DNA of 40,200 nt, from the NCBI GenBank assembly GCA_028286865.1, contig JAQBQU010000001.1, positions 1 to 40,200 of the forward strand, written 5' to 3'. The notes under the pieces are model-generated. The model did no database searches. It worked only from the letters and a program-made list of their open reading frames with translations, and was not told where the DNA came from. Positions 39,055 to 40,200 of the stretch are shown in pieces. The first letter of the stretch is position 1. Each line of letters begins with the position of its first letter. Source of the DNA: Candidatus Kaiserbacteria bacterium. Its GTDB lineage: Bacteria; Patescibacteriota; Minisyncoccia; Phycocordibacterales; UBA2100. Position numbers and translations under genes: made by a program.

Positions 39055-39849
39055 ATGAGATTTGCGATCATATCGGATATCCATGTGGGGGATGAAGCCG
39101 AATACAAGGGAGTCGTACGCAAGCTCTCACGGCACTCAGTTCCTTTCTTGACGGATTTTGTCGAGAAAATGAAAGGCGAGCCACTTGATCTTGTTGTAAA
39201 TCTTGGCGATGCGATCAACGACGTTGAACACGACGTCGACGTCGCGAATCTGAAGATGGTCCTCAATAAATTGGATGACCTTACTGTCCCGGTGATAAAT
39301 CTCGTTGGCAATCACGAACAATGGGCCATGAATGAGACCGAGCTGGAAGAAATACTCGGAATTGAATCACTCTACTATTCTAAGGATATTAATGGCCACC
39401 ACATCGTTGCGTTGCATTCCGAGGCTTTCCTGGGAGAAGATTCAAAAATAGGAGATGAACAAAAGGAGTGGCTAGTAGACGATCTGAAACACACGGATCT
39501 ACCTGCAATAGTATTCATCCATCATCCGCTCGCGGACCAAGATCTCACGGGCAATTTCTGGTTCGAGGGGAAGCCTAGCAGGGGATTGCTCAGTAATAGA
39601 CAGGAAGTGCGGGAGATCCTTGAGCGATCGGGAAAGGTGATCGCCGTATTCAACGGCCACACACATTGGAATAAAATGAACGTTCACAATGATATTCCAT
39701 ATTTCAATATAAATTCTATCGTAGAAAATTTCCGCAATGACGACACTCCCAGCGGATGCTACGCGCTTGTCACTATCGATTCGAAGAGTGTGAGCGTCGA
39801 TATTCGCGGTACTGATGCGCAGCAGTATCAGTTCGCTTTCAAACAATAA
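39055..39849 (+). CDS. Calcineurin-like metallophosphoesterase
   Basis: 264 aa with the complete di-metal motif set: DIH (8-10), LGD (Asp52), GNHE (85-88), FIHHPL near 155 and GHTH near 200. There is no signal peptide, so it is probably cytoplasmic. The substrate (cyclic nucleotide, nucleotide or phosphodiester) cannot be read from sequence. The DUF1697 gene starts 2 nt after its stop and is probably co-transcribed. Confidence 0.9.
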   Translation: MRFAIISDIHVGDEAEYKGVVRKLSRHSVPFLTDFVEKMKGEPLDLVVNLGDAINDVEHDVDVANLKMVLNKLDDLTVPVINLVGNHEQWAMNETELEEILGIESLYYSKDINGHHIVALHSEAFLGEDSKIGDEQKEWLVDDLKHTDLPAIVFIHHPLADQDLTGNFWFEGKPSRGLLSNRQEVREILERSGKVIAVFNGHTHWNKMNVHNDIPYFNINSIVENFRNDDTPSGCYALVTIDSKSVSVDIRGTDAQQYQFAFKQ

Positions 39850-39851
39850 GT

Positions 39852-40200
39852 ATGGAATACGTGGCTTTTTTGCTCGGGATCAATGTTGGGAAGCGGGTGG
39901 TTAAGATGCCCGAATTGAAGGCTTTGATGGAAAAGGAGGGATATACGGAGGTTCGGACATATCTGGCGAGCGGGAACGTGAAGTTTGCGGCGGGGAAGAC
40001 CACGCCCGAGGCACTCACGAAAAAACTCGAAGCGGCGTATGCAAAGAAATTCGGATTCACTGTCGGCGTCATTGTGCGCACCGTAGGAGAGTTGGAAAAA
40101 ATGTTGAAGGCTACTCCATTCAAGAAGGTGAAGGTCACCAAAAATACCCGCCGCTATGTGACGTTCCTCTCCGGCAACCCTATTGCCCCGCTCAAGGCCC
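39852..40200 (+). CDS. DUF1697 family protein (3' end outside window)
   Basis: 116 codons are present before the window ends. The N-terminus EYVAFLLGINVGKRVVKMPELKALMEKEGYTEVRTYLASGNVKF matches the DUF1697 pattern ALLRGINVGG...M..L...L...GF..V.TY..SGNV.F. No function is established for the family. It lies 2 nt after the metallophosphoesterase gene. Confidence 0.85.
   Translation, partial: MEYVAFLLGINVGKRVVKMPELKALMEKEGYTEVRTYLASGNVKFAAGKTTPEALTKKLEAAYAKKFGFTVGVIVRTVGELEKMLKATPFKKVKVTKNTRRYVTFLSGNPIAPLKA

Noticed and set aside
1-40200. Alternative genetic code with TGA as an amino acid, as in some CPR lineages
   Set aside because: Well-supported genes such as adk and the SLOG, membrane and surface-protein genes end naturally at TGA or before the next start, and no conserved protein needs TGA read-through.

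Overview
The window looks like a chromosomal segment of a Patescibacteria/CPR bacterium, most like a Parcubacteria-type lineage with fairly high G+C. The reasons are: an S10/spc ribosomal operon with no rpmD (L30) between rpsE and rplO, an absence known across CPR; a zinc-ribbon S14; a large TraG/VirD4-like ATPase of the type common in these genomes; and secreted proteins with paired PGBD domains, Cys-rich NGTLSGSY repeats, VGIGT-type repeats and GYAWSDTIGWIS repeats. TGA acts as stop, so the code looks standard. All convincing genes are on the plus strand. No rRNA, tRNA, CRISPR array, integrase or transposase was recognised.

Region 1 (1-8005): rpsC (5' end cut by the window), rplP, rpmC, rpsQ, rplN, rplX, rplE, then an insertion of a methyltransferase gene and an A+T-richer membrane-protein gene, then rpsZ, rpsH, rplF, rplR, rpsE, rplO and secY. 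The insertion has a terminator-like hairpin in front of it and a terminator plus a new sigma70-type promoter behind it, so the operon is probably two transcription units. Region 2 (8009-10523): three successive nucleoside-monophosphate kinases (CMP, GMP and AMP type) and methionine aminopeptidase.

Region 3 (10601-18695): a LOG-family protein, the TraG/VirD4-like ATPase, a PKD-domain membrane protein, nucleoside-diphosphate kinase, an orphan small protein, a free-standing structured RNA with its own promoter and terminator (about 16061-16213), a small membrane protein overlapping a beta-CASP nuclease-type gene, and a second SLOG-fold protein.

Region 4 (18720-36818): a surface/secretome island interrupted by tuf. 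Three giant exported proteins share a signal peptide, two peptidoglycan-binding domains and Cys-rich repeats but end in different carbohydrate-active-looking modules: six-hairpin glycosidase-like, GH42-like TIM barrel, and SASA/CE6-type esterase. Between them lie exported or anchored proteins, some ending in a shared FQEQ/FQEN tail, and one decayed relative. Immediately after tuf is a 17-codon copy of the tuf 3' end with the same amino acids but almost all third positions changed, probably the remnant of a second tuf gene.

Region 5 (36819-40200): a proline-containing 26-aa leader ORF and terminator in front of an ornithine cyclodeaminase gene (a candidate proline attenuator), a GNAT acetyltransferase, a small hypothetical protein, a metallophosphoesterase and the start of a DUF1697 gene.

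Across regions 3-5 a -10 box, often an extended TGn -10, sits so close to the start codon (last base of the hexamer 7-9 nt before the ATG/GTG) that the transcript should begin at or within 2 nt of the start codon. Genes with a predicted leader (10601, 14024) instead show a Shine-Dalgarno sequence. This points to widespread leaderless mRNAs. All functional calls come from reading the sequence and recalling families; no searches were run.
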